A stretch of DNA of 64,000 nt from Mesorhizobium sp. STM 4661. GTDB taxonomy: Bacteria > Pseudomonadota > Alphaproteobacteria > Rhizobiales > Rhizobiaceae. This document shows positions 35,624-44,454 of the stretch, one piece after another. A program made the translations under genes and the position numbers. Each line of letters opens with the position of its first letter. The first letter of the stretch is position 1. Under the pieces are notes generated by a model that had not been told where the DNA came from, searched no databases, and worked only from the letters and a program-made list of their open reading frames with translations. The stretch spans positions 25,218 to 89,217 of the forward strand of contig NZ_CAAF010000055.1 in assembly GCF_000359125.1 (NCBI RefSeq), in the 5' to 3' direction.

Positions 35624-35633
35624 GCTTTTCGCG

Positions 35634-36338
35634 ATGGCCGAGCTTTTGCCCCAATCCAGTGCCGACGAAATCGTCGCACATCTGCGCTCGATCGGCTCGG
35701 AGGAAAATCGCCTTGGCATGCTGCGCTATGGCATCAAGATCGAACGCGCGCTCGGCATCTCGCACGGCGTGCAGCGGCAGATTGCCAAGAAAATCAAACG
35801 CAACCATGAACGCGCCTTCGAGCTATGGCGGACAGGGATCATGGAGGCGCAGTTCATCGCTTCCGTCACGGCCGATCCGAAGCGGTTTTCTGCCGCCGAT
35901 GCAAGACAATGGGTGGCGAGTTTCGACTCCTGGGATATCGTCGACGGCGTCTCCGATCTCTTTGTAGACACCGAGTCCTGGAAGGAACTGATCGACGAGT
36001 TCGCGGCCGACGAACGGGAATTCGTTCGACGCACGGCCTTTGCGATGATGGCCTGGTCTGTCGTCCATCGGAAGAAAGAGCCGGAGGCGACCTTCCTCGC
36101 CTTCCTGCCGATCATCGAAGCGCATGCCACCGACGGCCGCAACTTCGTGAAGAAGGGCGTAAACTGGGCCCTTCGTTCGATCGGCAAACGATCGATGGAC
36201 ATGCACGGAGCTGCCCTTGCTGTCGCCGAAAGGTTGGCGCAATCGACTGACAAGACGGCGCGCTGGATCGGCAAGGATGCGGTGAAGGAACTTTCCGATG
36301 CCAAGACGCTCGAACGGCTCGCCGCCAGAAAAGGCTGA
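35634..36338 (+). CDS. DNA alkylation repair protein (AlkD-like HEAT-repeat)
   Basis: The 234-residue helical protein resembles the AlkD family of HEAT-like DNA glycosylases that release alkylated bases. It shows WDIVDGVSDLFVD, FVRRTAFAMMAWSVVHRK, and GRNFVKKGVNWALRSIGKR, the positively charged DNA-facing repeat. The catalytic Asp and Trp pattern looks retained in SWDIVD. Likely co-transcribed with the upstream dehydrogenase. Confidence 0.88.
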   Translation: MAELLPQSSADEIVAHLRSIGSEENRLGMLRYGIKIERALGISHGVQRQIAKKIKRNHERAFELWRTGIMEAQFIASVTADPKRFSAADARQWVASFDSWDIVDGVSDLFVDTESWKELIDEFAADEREFVRRTAFAMMAWSVVHRKKEPEATFLAFLPIIEAHATDGRNFVKKGVNWALRSIGKRSMDMHGAALAVAERLAQSTDKTARWIGKDAVKELSDAKTLERLAARKG

Positions 36339-36720
36339 CGTAACCAAAATCCGCTTCACCGAGGTGACGCGGGCGACTCGCACGGATTTCGAAAGCCTGT
36401 TCGAACAGCCGGGCGGGCCGAAATATTGCTGGTGCATGGCCTGGCGTAATCTCGATAACCGCGAACATGCTGGTAATGATGAGAGGAAACGAGCCATGAT
36501 GGCGCTCATCAGTGCCGGCACGCCAGTCGGCATTCTCGCCCATGTCGGAGGCAAGACCGTCGGCTGGTGTTCGGTCGCACCGCGCGAAATGTACCGCAGG
36601 CTTTCACGGCAGCAGGACGACAGCGAGAGCAATGTCTGGTCGATCGTCTGCTTCTATGTTCCGAGGATGTTGCGCCCTGGACTTTCCTCAACAAAAAGAA
36701 GAACTAAGCGACCGGGCCTC
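36298..36720 (+). pseudogene. Truncated GNAT-type acetyltransferase
   Basis: From about 36340 the frame encodes the N-terminal half of a small GNAT-like family: the KYCWCMAWRN motif, GKTVGWCSVAPREMY and the strand IVCFYVP. The acetyl-CoA-binding loop and C-terminal half that should follow are absent. Instead the frame runs into unrelated codons and into the antisense of the Lrp gene. No other frame carries the missing part, so this is a deletion, not a simple frameshift. Confidence 0.72.
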
Positions 36721-37210
36721 AGGCGGCGTTGGCGCCTGATTCCTTGTCCAGCACCATGTAGTCGAGCGGCATTTCGGTCGTGTACTTGATCTGCTCCATG
36801 GCGAAGGAGGACGACACGTCGCGGATCTCGATCTTGGCGATCAACCGCTTGTAGAAGGCGTCATAGGCGGCGATGTCGGGCACCACCACGCGCAAGAGGT
36901 AGTCGACGTCGCCGCTCATCCGGTAGAACTCGACCACTTCGGGAAATTCCTGGATGACCTCCGAAAAGCGGCGCAGCCATTCATGGCTGTGCGAATTGGT
37001 GCGGATCGACACGAAGACGGTGACGCGCACATTGACCTTCTCGTGGTCGAGGATGGCGACGCGCCGCTTGATGACACCCTCCTCCTCGAGCTTCTGGATG
37101 CGCCGCCAGCACGGCGTCGTCGAGAGGCCGACTTTCTTGGCGACATCGGCGACCGCGAGCGTCGCGTCCTCCTGCAGGAGGCGGAGAATTTTTCTGTCAA
37201 GGCGGTCCAT
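36719..37210 (-). CDS. Lrp/AsnC family transcriptional regulator
   Basis: The 163-residue product has the N-terminal helix-turn-helix (LDRKILRLLQEDATLAVADVAKKVGLSTTPCWRRIQKLE) and a C-terminal RAM/AsnC effector domain including VVEFYRMSGDVDYLLRVVV. Such regulators respond to amino acids and form octamers. No obvious target operon is adjacent. Its 5' region contains the second palindromic repeat. Confidence 0.93.
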   Translation of the reverse strand: MDRLDRKILRLLQEDATLAVADVAKKVGLSTTPCWRRIQKLEEEGVIKRRVAILDHEKVNVRVTVFVSIRTNSHSHEWLRRFSEVIQEFPEVVEFYRMSGDVDYLLRVVVPDIAAYDAFYKRLIAKIEIRDVSSSFAMEQIKYTTEMPLDYMVLDKESGANAA

Positions 37211-37223
37211 TGGGTGCTCCCCT

Positions 37224-37313
37224 GATGCCTGTCGCCCAAAGTGATTGGGATAACGACATGCACAAACAAGAATTCAAAGCGCATTACGTGGTTCCCTTCA
37301 GCACGACACGCTT
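37224..37313. repeat. Rhizobial-type palindromic repeat (copy 2, degenerate)
   Basis: This copy shares ATAACGACATGCA (37250-37262) and the following A-rich ACAAGAA block with copy 1 at 22947-23047, in the same arrangement. A shortened first stem and a decayed second stem (AAAGCG to CGCTTT) lie in the leader of the Lrp gene. Confidence 0.65.
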
Positions 37314-37410
37314 TGGGGAATAGATTGGCTATACTCCCTCTTATTTTGGCCTTTCACAAGAAAGAAATTCTGCCAAATGGCATAAAAGCGAGTGATTTCT
37401 TGCTAACACA

Positions 37411-38040
37411 TCAGCCGAGACGATAGCGGATTTCCGACCGCAGAAATGGCAGCAAATCCATTTCAAACCACGGATTGCGCTTCAGCCAGCCGGTGTTGCG
37501 CCACGACGGATGTGGCAGCGGCAGCACTTTCGGGTTGCCGGATGCATTCCAGATCGCCCGCCAGTCCATTACCGTCGCCGTCAGCGAAGGGCGGCGCGGC
37601 GCGCCCATATGCCAGGATTGCGCATAGATGCCGACAGGCAGCACGAGGTCTATCCGCGGCATCAGTGCCATCAGTGGCGCGCGCCAGCTTAGTGCGCATT
37701 CGCTCCGCGGCGGCAGGTCGCCGCCCTTGGCATCCTGGCCGGGAAAGCAGAAGCCCATCGGCACGATGGCGAATTTTGAAATGTCATAGAACTCTTCGCT
37801 GCCGACACCCAGCCAGTTCCGCAGCCGATCGCCGGAGGCGTCGGTGAACGGCATGCCTGATATATGCACCTTGGTGCCCGGCGCCTGGCTGGCGATCAGG
37901 ATGCGGGCGCTCGACGAGGGTCTCAGCACCGGGCGCGGCTCGTGCGGCAACGGCCGGCCAATCGGGTTTTCGACGCAGATGCGGCAGGCGCGTACCGTCG
38001 CGGTGAAGCTGTCGAGTTCTTCGCGCATTCCGAGGCTCAT
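37411..38040 (-). CDS. Uracil-DNA glycosylase family protein
   Basis: This is a 209-residue member of the UDG superfamily (COG1573-like). It shows an N-terminal Cys pair (CRICVENP), the active-site-like SQAPGTKVHISGMPFTD loop, and the C-terminal LPLPHPSWRNTGW helical motif with His. Family 4/5 enzymes hold an iron-sulfur cluster with four Cys; here only part of that set is visible, so activity is uncertain. It is the last gene of a minus-strand run, beginning two bases after the GST stop. Confidence 0.8.
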   Translation of the reverse strand: MSLGMREELDSFTATVRACRICVENPIGRPLPHEPRPVLRPSSSARILIASQAPGTKVHISGMPFTDASGDRLRNWLGVGSEEFYDISKFAIVPMGFCFPGQDAKGGDLPPRSECALSWRAPLMALMPRIDLVLPVGIYAQSWHMGAPRRPSLTATVMDWRAIWNASGNPKVLPLPHPSWRNTGWLKRNPWFEMDLLPFLRSEIRYRLG

Positions 38041-38042
38041 TC

Positions 38043-38654
38043 TCAGGCAGCGGCGCTCGGCCGGCTGGAGATCGCCTCATGCCAGCGCTGCACGTTGGCA
38101 CAGTCTTCCGGCACCCTGATACGCGCCGGTTTCATGAAGTCGATGGCGATCATGCCGGTGATGTCGGCGATCGAATAGGTATCGCCGGCGACGAATTCCC
38201 GGTTCGCCAGTTCGCCGTCGAGTAGTCTCAGAAACTCGACGGCTTTCGGCTTGTTGGCCTCGCCCCATTCGGGGATTTGCGGAATTTCCCATTCCTTCAT
38301 CGCCGGGTGAATGTGCCGGAAGGCGGCGGCGACGCAACCGAGCAGATTGAGCTCCATGCGCCTTTGCCACATCTCGACCTTGGCCTTGCCAAGCGCGCCG
38401 CGTCCGAACAGCGCCGGCTCCGGATGCAGTTCCTCAAAATAGCGGCAGATGGCGACGGATTCGGTGATGATCGTGCCGTCGTCGAGTTCGAGCACCGGCA
38501 GGCGTTGCAGCGGGTTGCGCGAACTGACCGGCTGCGTCCTATGTTCCAGCGCACTCATATCGACGGGTACCAGCGGAACCTCCAGCCCTTTTTCGGCGAG
38601 GAAGACGCGAACCCGCCGTGGGTTGGGGGCGCGGCCGCCGTCGAAGAGCTTCAT
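38043..38654 (-). CDS. Glutathione S-transferase family protein
   Basis: The 203-residue protein has a thioredoxin-like N-terminal domain (MKLFDGGRAPNPRRVRVFLAEKGL and the cis-Pro LPVLELDDG with following Ser glutathione contact) and an all-helical C-terminal domain (GDTYSIADITGMIAIDF). It is of the bacterial zeta/nu-like mixed group; substrate unknown. It lies between the frameshifted thermonuclease gene and the UDG gene. Confidence 0.9.
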   Translation of the reverse strand: MKLFDGGRAPNPRRVRVFLAEKGLEVPLVPVDMSALEHRTQPVSSRNPLQRLPVLELDDGTIITESVAICRYFEELHPEPALFGRGALGKAKVEMWQRRMELNLLGCVAAAFRHIHPAMKEWEIPQIPEWGEANKPKAVEFLRLLDGELANREFVAGDTYSIADITGMIAIDFMKPARIRVPEDCANVQRWHEAISSRPSAAA

Positions 38655-38702
38655 TCCATCCTCCCGATCTTCTCGCTCGTTGCAACAACTATAGGGTCGT
38701 CA

Positions 38703-39325
38703 TCACCGGAAGCGAAAAATTTCTCGCAATGCATCGCCGATCGAAGCCAGGGTGCCGTGCTTTCTTTCGACCGCCTCGAGATCGTGGCTTTCGCGCCAAT
38801 CATGCGGCTCGTCGAACGTGCCGGCCCAGATGCCGGCCTTGCCGTTCCGGGCGGCGGCTTCCTCGATGTCGAAATCGCCATAGGCGATCGCCCAACCGGC
38901 CTCGACCTGGGCGCGATTGAGATCCTTGCCGCCGGCCTTGCAATCGCCGAGCGCCTTCCATAGCGGTCGCGCTGCCAGCCGGTGCAGGAGACGGGTTTGC
39001 CTGATATCAGCCGCACCAGCGACTGCCGCGCCAGCTTGCCGCAGGGATAGTCGGCGCCGTCCCTGCGGCAGATCTGCGAATATTCCGGCGCGTCGATGCC
39101 GCGCATGCGGATGCGCTCCGTACCGAGCGTAATCGTATCGCCGTCATTGACGATCGCCGCCCCTTCCGTCTTGCGCGTCTCGATCCGGTCGAGGCGCGCG
39201 GCCAGAAGGATCAGCAGACCCAGCGCAATGACGGTCAGCCCGTAGTCCACCAGCCTGCGCCACAGGCTTCGCGGCCGCGGCGGAGCGTACCGCTGGCGCG
39301 GTCGCCGCGACCACGAATGGCTCAT
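38703..39325 (-). pseudogene. Frameshifted thermonuclease (SNase) family gene
   Basis: The frame from 39325 encodes a membrane anchor (GLTVIALGLLILLAA) then the SNase-like domain: DGDTITLGTERIRMRGIDAPE and the CTGWQRDRYGR motif. After that the frame changes near 38950. The correct continuation, DCKAGGKDLNRAQVEAGWA and YGDFDIEEAAARNGKAGIW, is in the neighbouring minus frame and ends at a stop at 38703. Adding one G in the GGAAGGCGCTCGG stretch restores the frame. As written, the original frame runs on to 38651 with junk codons. Confidence 0.85.
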
Positions 39326-39400
39326 ATGGCAAACCGTTGGTTAATCATTCGAACGTAGCTTAACAATTTGAAACCGCTGCCCGCATAAATTGAAGTCTCC

Positions 39401-40921
39401 ATGCCCTTGCAACGCTCGACCACAGCGGACAAGTTTATTGTGGACCGCAGGAAACGCCATCGCAACAGCGATGTCGCGCGCGCGGTGCGCAAGACGCGCG
39501 ACCGTCTTTCACAGCAGGCGGGCAATCCTGATTTCGATCGCGAGCTTCTGAAACTCCACGCCCGTTCGATGATCGGCAGCGCGATCGTCGTTCCGCTTCT
39601 CGTCTTGGCGGTCGCCGCGGCAGGCCTGTTTACCGGGATGGGCAAGGAGATCGGCGTCTGGGCACTCTTCATGCTCATCTGCTACGCCATCGTTGCATTC
39701 ATGGCCGGGCGCGTCGACCGCACGGAAGCCGCCGAAACCAATCCGCTGCAAACGCGCAGGGATTTCCTGATCGGCCATTTCCTTTGCGGTCTGGGATGGA
39801 CCTGGTTCGCCTGGCTCGGTTGCGACGTCTGCCAGATCGACCAGTTCCATCTGATCAAGGCGGTTGTGCTGCTGCTTGCCATGGCGGCAACGGCGATCAC
39901 GGCCTCGTCGCTGCACGGTGCGCTGCTGGCGATCTTCGCCATTCCGGTGGCGGTTTACGCCTATGCCGGCGCAAGGCTGTGGACGCCGGTCGAACTGATC
40001 ATGGCCGGCTTGCTGATCGTCTCGCTGCCCTTCTTTGCCTATGTGGCGCGCCATCTTAATCGCGCGTCCCTGATGCTCCTGTCGTTTCGCTCCGAAAAGG
40101 ATGCGCTTGTCGCCGAGGTGGAGACGGCGAAGTCGATGTCGGACGAAGCTCGCCGGCGGGCGGAAGACGCCAATCTGGCAAAGTCGCGGTTTCTGGCATC
40201 GATGAGCCATGAGCTCAGGACGCCGCTCAATGCCATTCTCGGTTTTTCCGAGGTGATGTCGAACGAGGTGCTCGGACCGATGAGCAACCCCACCTACCGC
40301 GACTACGCTCGCGACGTCCATGAGTCCGGCCAGCATCTGCTCGACCTGATCAATGAAATCCTCGACCTGTCGCGCATCGAGGCGGGCCGCTACCAGCTCA
40401 ACGAAGAGCCGATGCTGCTGCTCTCCGTCGTCGAGGATTGCTGTCACATGATGGAGCTGAAAGCGCGCAACAAGGATATCCGCATCGTCCAGGATTTCGA
40501 AAGCGCTTTGCCGCGCCTGCTCGCCGACGAGCGTGCGGTGCGGCAAATCGCACTCAACCTTCTGTCCAACGCCATCAAGTTCACCGCGACCGGCGGCGAG
40601 ATCCGCGTGCGCGTCGGCTGGACGGCCGGCGGTGGGCAATACCTCTCCGTCAAGGACAATGGGCCTGGCATACCGGAGGACGAGATCCCGGTCGTGTTGT
40701 CCGCTTTCGGCCAGGGCTCGATCGCCATCAAGAGCGCCGAACAAGGCACCGGGCTTGGCCTGCCGATCGTGCAGGGCCTGCTCGCCATGCATGGCGGCGA
40801 ATTCGAACTCCATTCCAAATTGCGCGAAGGCACCGAGGCGATCGCCATCTTCCCGTTGAGCCGGGTGATGGAGGAATTGCCGGCCCTGCCGACCAAGGCG
40901 GTTGCCGCGCGTAGGCGTTGA
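39401..40921 (+). CDS. Membrane sensor histidine kinase
   Basis: The 506-residue protein has about five or six membrane helices between residues 50 and 215 (IVVPLLVLAVAAAGL, IGVWALFMLICYAIVAFMA, LIKAVVLLLAMAATA and others). A short coil leads into the HisKA domain with phospho-His in ASMSHELRTPLNAILG, then the ATPase domain with N box LNLLSNAIKF, G1 DNGPGIP and G2 GTGLGLP. The periplasmic sensing loops are tiny, so it may sense the membrane or an internal signal. No response-regulator gene is adjacent; it is an orphan kinase. Confidence 0.92.
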   Translation: MPLQRSTTADKFIVDRRKRHRNSDVARAVRKTRDRLSQQAGNPDFDRELLKLHARSMIGSAIVVPLLVLAVAAAGLFTGMGKEIGVWALFMLICYAIVAFMAGRVDRTEAAETNPLQTRRDFLIGHFLCGLGWTWFAWLGCDVCQIDQFHLIKAVVLLLAMAATAITASSLHGALLAIFAIPVAVYAYAGARLWTPVELIMAGLLIVSLPFFAYVARHLNRASLMLLSFRSEKDALVAEVETAKSMSDEARRRAEDANLAKSRFLASMSHELRTPLNAILGFSEVMSNEVLGPMSNPTYRDYARDVHESGQHLLDLINEILDLSRIEAGRYQLNEEPMLLLSVVEDCCHMMELKARNKDIRIVQDFESALPRLLADERAVRQIALNLLSNAIKFTATGGEIRVRVGWTAGGGQYLSVKDNGPGIPEDEIPVVLSAFGQGSIAIKSAEQGTGLGLPIVQGLLAMHGGEFELHSKLREGTEAIAIFPLSRVMEELPALPTKAVAARRR

Positions 40922-40924
40922 GGG

Positions 40925-41923
40925 CTAACCGCGAACCGCTGCCGCCATGCCTGAACTGGTGAGTGCCGCCGCCTTGACCAGGCCCGCCGCAAGTGCGGCC
41001 CCTGCCCCCTCGCCGTGGCTCATGCCCAGATCGAGAAGCGAGCGCAGGCCGAGCCGCTCGGCAGCCCTTATATGCGCAGGTTCCGGCGACAGGCCGGCAA
41101 GAAGGCAATGCTCCAGCGCGGCCGGGTTGGCGGCGTGCAGCACGGCGGCCGCCGCTGTCGCCGCAACGCCGTCGAGCAGCACCGGGATCTTCTGCATCCG
41201 GGCGGCGAGGATGGCCCCAGTGATCGCCGCGAACTCGCGACCGCCAACCCGGCGCAATGCTTCGAGCGGATCCCTGAGGCTGGTGCCGTGGAAGGCGATC
41301 GCGGCGTCGACCACTTCCGCCTTACGCGCCTGCATCGCCGTATCCGCGCCCGATCCGGGCCCGACCCAGTCGGCGCCCCTGCCGCCAAACAGCACCGCAA
41401 ACAGAGCCGCGGCAACGGTCGAATTGCCGACGCCTAGATCACCAAGGCACAGCAGATCGGTGCCGCCGGCGATCGCTTCCATGCCGAATGCCATGGTGGC
41501 GGCGCAGCCGCGCTCATCAAGCGCTGCCTCCTCGGTGAGGTCGGCGGTCGGAATGTGCAGCGCAAGATCGAACACTTTCAGCCCAAGGTCATTGGCGATG
41601 CAGATCTGATTGACTGCCGCACCGCCCGCCGCGCAAAGCTCGACGGCGTTCGCCGTGGCGGCGACGGGACGTGGCGAAATGCCGTGGCGGGTGACGCCGT
41701 GATTGCCGGCGAAGATCGCCACCAATGGCCGTGTCACCGCCGGCGGCGCGCGCCCGCTCCAGGCGGCGAGCCAGGCAGCGATGTCCTCGATGCGGCCGAG
41801 CGAACCTTTGGGCTTGTCGGCCTTGGCAAACAGCGCGCGGACTTTAGTCTCGGCTGCCGTGTCGGCCGGCGGCAAGGCCGCCAGAAGGTTGCGAAAATCG
41901 TCGAAGGGCAGCGCGCTGGTCAT
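40925..41923 (-). CDS. cobT: Nicotinate-nucleotide-dimethylbenzimidazole phosphoribosyltransferase
   Basis: The enzyme makes alpha-ribazole phosphate for the lower ligand of cobalamin. The 332-residue chain has the FAGNHGVTRHGISPRP loop, the GDLGVGNSTVAAAL and GGREFAAITGAI motifs, and the C-terminal HGEGAGAAL with catalytic Glu. ATG 41923 is chosen; upstream codons extend the frame but lie over the divergent DUF1289 gene's leader. I see no cobalamin riboswitch upstream. Confidence 0.95.
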   Translation of the reverse strand: MTSALPFDDFRNLLAALPPADTAAETKVRALFAKADKPKGSLGRIEDIAAWLAAWSGRAPPAVTRPLVAIFAGNHGVTRHGISPRPVAATANAVELCAAGGAAVNQICIANDLGLKVFDLALHIPTADLTEEAALDERGCAATMAFGMEAIAGGTDLLCLGDLGVGNSTVAAALFAVLFGGRGADWVGPGSGADTAMQARKAEVVDAAIAFHGTSLRDPLEALRRVGGREFAAITGAILAARMQKIPVLLDGVAATAAAAVLHAANPAALEHCLLAGLSPEPAHIRAAERLGLRSLLDLGMSHGEGAGAALAAGLVKAAALTSSGMAAAVRG

Positions 41924-42084
41924 ATCGTTGAGGATCGTTCCTGGAGTTAATGAGCGGCATAGCTGCCTTGCGCGGCCGGCACAACCTTTCGCCGGAGCCG
42001 CGAAAACGGTTGCCGGCGGCGCATTCCGGAGGGCTTGCATTGGCCTTGCCGTTGCACCATCTGGAAGCAGGACAAGAGAATATC

Positions 42085-42318
42085 ATGACGGCCATCGAAT
42101 CCCCGTGCATCCTGGTCTGTTCGATCGATATGAAAACCGGCTTCTGCTTCGGGTGCGGTCGCACGCGCGAAGAAATCGGCGCCTGGATCGACATGACGCC
42201 GCAAACACGCCGAAGTGTGATGGCCGAGCTGCCGGCCCGACTGGAAACGGTCGAGCGCAGGCCGCGTCGGGAAACGCGCCGCACCCGTCTCACTCGCGAA
42301 CGCGACGCCCTATCGTGA
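42085..42318 (+). CDS. DUF1289 small cysteine-rich protein
   Basis: The 77-residue product carries the DUF1289 metal-binding pattern: SPCILVCSID followed by FCFGCGRTREEI, then a helix EIGAWIDMTPQTRR. The role is unknown; it is a putative zinc or iron-sulfur site. ATG 42085 is the family start. It is translated close to the following protease gene (8-base gap). Confidence 0.9.
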   Translation: MTAIESPCILVCSIDMKTGFCFGCGRTREEIGAWIDMTPQTRRSVMAELPARLETVERRPRRETRRTRLTRERDALS

Positions 42319-42325
42319 ACCGCCT

Positions 42326-43030
42326 ATGAACCGACTTTTCTGGACCTTGATGATCGTGATCGGGGTAGGCGTGGCCCTGCTCATGTTCAACGATTCCGCC
42401 GGCAGCACGTTCGGCGTCGAGAACAATGATTTCGGCCGGCTGATCTGGCTTGGCGCATTGGTCGCGCTCATCGGCGCCGGCCTGCTCAGATCTGACAGAC
42501 CCTTGGGCACCATGGCCCGCAGCCTCGGCACCTGGGGCGTCATCGTGCTGGCGCTGATTGCCGGCTACCAGTACCGCTACGAATTGCAGGATTTCGCCAG
42601 CCGGGTAACCGCCGGGCTCGTTCCGGGCAGTCCGCTGTTGCTAGGTGTGGAAGACGGCCACGCCACGGTGACCCTGGACAAGGCCGACAACGGCCATTTC
42701 GAAGCGCGCATCATGATCAACGGCACGCCGGTCCGGGCCGTGGTCGATACCGGCGCGACCAGCACCGTGCTGACCGCCGAGGACGCGCAGGCGGCTGGCT
42801 TCAATCCGGCCACTCTCAACTTTACGATACCGGTCTCGACCGCCAATGGCATGGCGCGCGCGGCGGGCGTGAGAACCGACGAATTGGCGATCGGCGGCAT
42901 CGTTCGCAAGGACATGCCGGTCATGATCGCCGCACCCGGCATGCTCAGCCAGAGCCTGCTCGGCATGAACTTCATCGGTTCGCTGTCGGGTTTCGACGTG
43001 CGCGGCGACCGCATGATTTTGCGCGACTAA
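42326..43030 (+). CDS. Retropepsin-like aspartic protease (TIGR02281 family)
   Basis: The 234-residue membrane protein has three N-terminal helices (residues ~3-20, 35-52, 66-84). A periplasmic clan AA aspartic protease domain follows, with the active motif VVDTGATSTVLT and the closing LLGMNFIGSLSGF flap or Asp-less hydrophobic-hydrophobic-Gly segment. A single catalytic Asp means it must work as a dimer, as retropepsins do. It probably processes or turns over envelope proteins. Confidence 0.9.
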   Translation: MNRLFWTLMIVIGVGVALLMFNDSAGSTFGVENNDFGRLIWLGALVALIGAGLLRSDRPLGTMARSLGTWGVIVLALIAGYQYRYELQDFASRVTAGLVPGSPLLLGVEDGHATVTLDKADNGHFEARIMINGTPVRAVVDTGATSTVLTAEDAQAAGFNPATLNFTIPVSTANGMARAAGVRTDELAIGGIVRKDMPVMIAAPGMLSQSLLGMNFIGSLSGFDVRGDRMILRD

Positions 43031-43035
43031 CCCCC

Positions 43036-44031
43036 TCAGGCGGCCTCCGCGCCTGCCCCACGAAAATCGATCGCGGCGAAGGCGGTTCTCAGCACGTCAG
43101 GTCCGGCTCCAGGTCTTGTCCCGTCGGTTGAAAGGATCTGTCGGTAGCGGCGTGCGCCAGGCAGGCCGTGGAACAGGCCGACCATGTGACGGGTGACATG
43201 GCCAAGCCGGCCGCCCCGCTCGATGTGGCGCGCCGCGTAGGCCGCCATGGCATCGATCAGCGCGGCAAAGTTGAACGCGTCGGATTCGCCGCCATGGAAT
43301 GCGGCATCGACATCCGCCAGGATGCCCGGCGTGTGATAGGCGGCGCGGCCGAGCATGGCGCCGTCGACATGATCAATGTGCTTGAGGGCCTCTTCGAGCG
43401 ATTGAATGCCGCCATTGATGCCGATGAATTCATTCGGCCTTCTGGTCTTGAGGCGATAGACCCTGTCATAGTCGAGCGGCGGGATGTCACGGTTTTCCCT
43501 TGGGCTGAGCCCCTCCAGCCAGGCCTTGCGGGCATGCACCCACAATGCGTTGGCGCCGGCCGAAAAAACGCCGTCCGCCAGTGTGTCGAGCGCGGGCTCC
43601 GGATCCTGTTCGTCGACGCCGATGCGGCATTTGACGGTGACGGGGATTTTCACGGCGGCCTTCATCGCCGCGACGCAGTCGGCGACGAGAACCGGTGTCT
43701 TCATCAGGCAGGCGCCGAACGTGCCCGACTGGACGCGGTCCGACGGGCAGCCGACATTGAGATTGATCTCGTCATAGCCGAAGGCTTCGCCTATGCGTGC
43801 CGCCTCGGCAAGCTTGCGCGGATCGGAGCCGCCAAGCTGCAATGCGACCGGATGTTCCGCGTCGTCGAAGCCGAGCAGCCGCGCGCGCGCGCCATGGATG
43901 ATCGCGTCGGCCACCACCATCTCGGTGTAGAGCAGCGCCTGGCGCGTCAACTGACGATGGAAGAACCGGCAATGCCGGTCAGTCCAGTCCATCATGGGCG
44001 CCACGGAGAATTTCCTATATTTTTCAATCAT
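43036..44031 (-). CDS. dusA: tRNA-dihydrouridine synthase A
   Basis: This FMN-dependent enzyme reduces uridines 20/20a in tRNA D loops. The 331-residue chain has SVAPMMDWTDRHCR, the catalytic-Cys segment INLNVGCPSDRVQ, WVHARKAW with the FMN contact, and GAMLGRAAYHTP. It is convergent with the aspartic protease gene, with stops five bases apart. It is the last clearly core gene before the mobile debris. Confidence 0.95.
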   Translation of the reverse strand: MIEKYRKFSVAPMMDWTDRHCRFFHRQLTRQALLYTEMVVADAIIHGARARLLGFDDAEHPVALQLGGSDPRKLAEAARIGEAFGYDEINLNVGCPSDRVQSGTFGACLMKTPVLVADCVAAMKAAVKIPVTVKCRIGVDEQDPEPALDTLADGVFSAGANALWVHARKAWLEGLSPRENRDIPPLDYDRVYRLKTRRPNEFIGINGGIQSLEEALKHIDHVDGAMLGRAAYHTPGILADVDAAFHGGESDAFNFAALIDAMAAYAARHIERGGRLGHVTRHMVGLFHGLPGARRYRQILSTDGTRPGAGPDVLRTAFAAIDFRGAGAEAA

Positions 44032-44133
44032 TTATATAGAGTTTTTAAACCGCACCGAGATTGGACAGACTGACATTGCCGGCCTCTATGATATGTGACT
44101 CATTTCATTCTATTTTTCAAAGCGTAACCATCA

Positions 44134-44454
44134 ATGTCACTCAACACCGCTTTTCTGCTCATGGCACAATACAATGGTAAGGCCATCATTCCGCTCGATG
44201 AGGTCCGTCGCGATTTCTTTTCGCACCTGACGCTCCCGAAATTTCTTCGCAAGCTCAGTTCAGGCGACATTGCCCTGCCGCTCATGCGAATAGAAACAAG
44301 TCAGAAATGTGCCACGGGTGTCCATTTGCAGGATTTGGCAGACTACATTGATAGGCGCAGACAGGTGGCCCAGAGGGAGTTTTCCAGATGGTGTCCCACG
44401 ATGTGGTGTAGCTGGCGGCATTGGTCGCCGCGCTGTCCGGCATTGCCGGGCTGA
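44134..44454 (+). CDS. Pyocin-activator PrtN-like protein, 3' end replaced by an insertion sequence
   Basis: Residues 1-86 match PrtN-type activators: TAFLLMAQYNGKAIIPL, DFFSHLTLPKFLRKLSSG, and a GVHLQDLADYIDRRRQ end. PrtN activates pyocin or prophage genes after DNA damage in Pseudomonas. From 44393 on the codons come from the left end of the IS256-family element, so the last ~20 residues are foreign and the natural end (normally within a few residues of this point) is lost. No phage structural gene is seen nearby. Confidence 0.75.
   Translation: MSLNTAFLLMAQYNGKAIIPLDEVRRDFFSHLTLPKFLRKLSSGDIALPLMRIETSQKCATGVHLQDLADYIDRRRQVAQREFSRWCPTMWCSWRHWSPRCPALPG

Noticed and set aside
37411..38040. 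Classical family 4 uracil-DNA glycosylase assignment
   Set aside because: The expected four-Cys cluster pattern is incomplete, so only superfamily membership is claimed.
41924..42084. Cobalamin riboswitch upstream of cobT
   Set aside because: I looked for the B12-box and the kissing-loop pattern and found neither in the leader.
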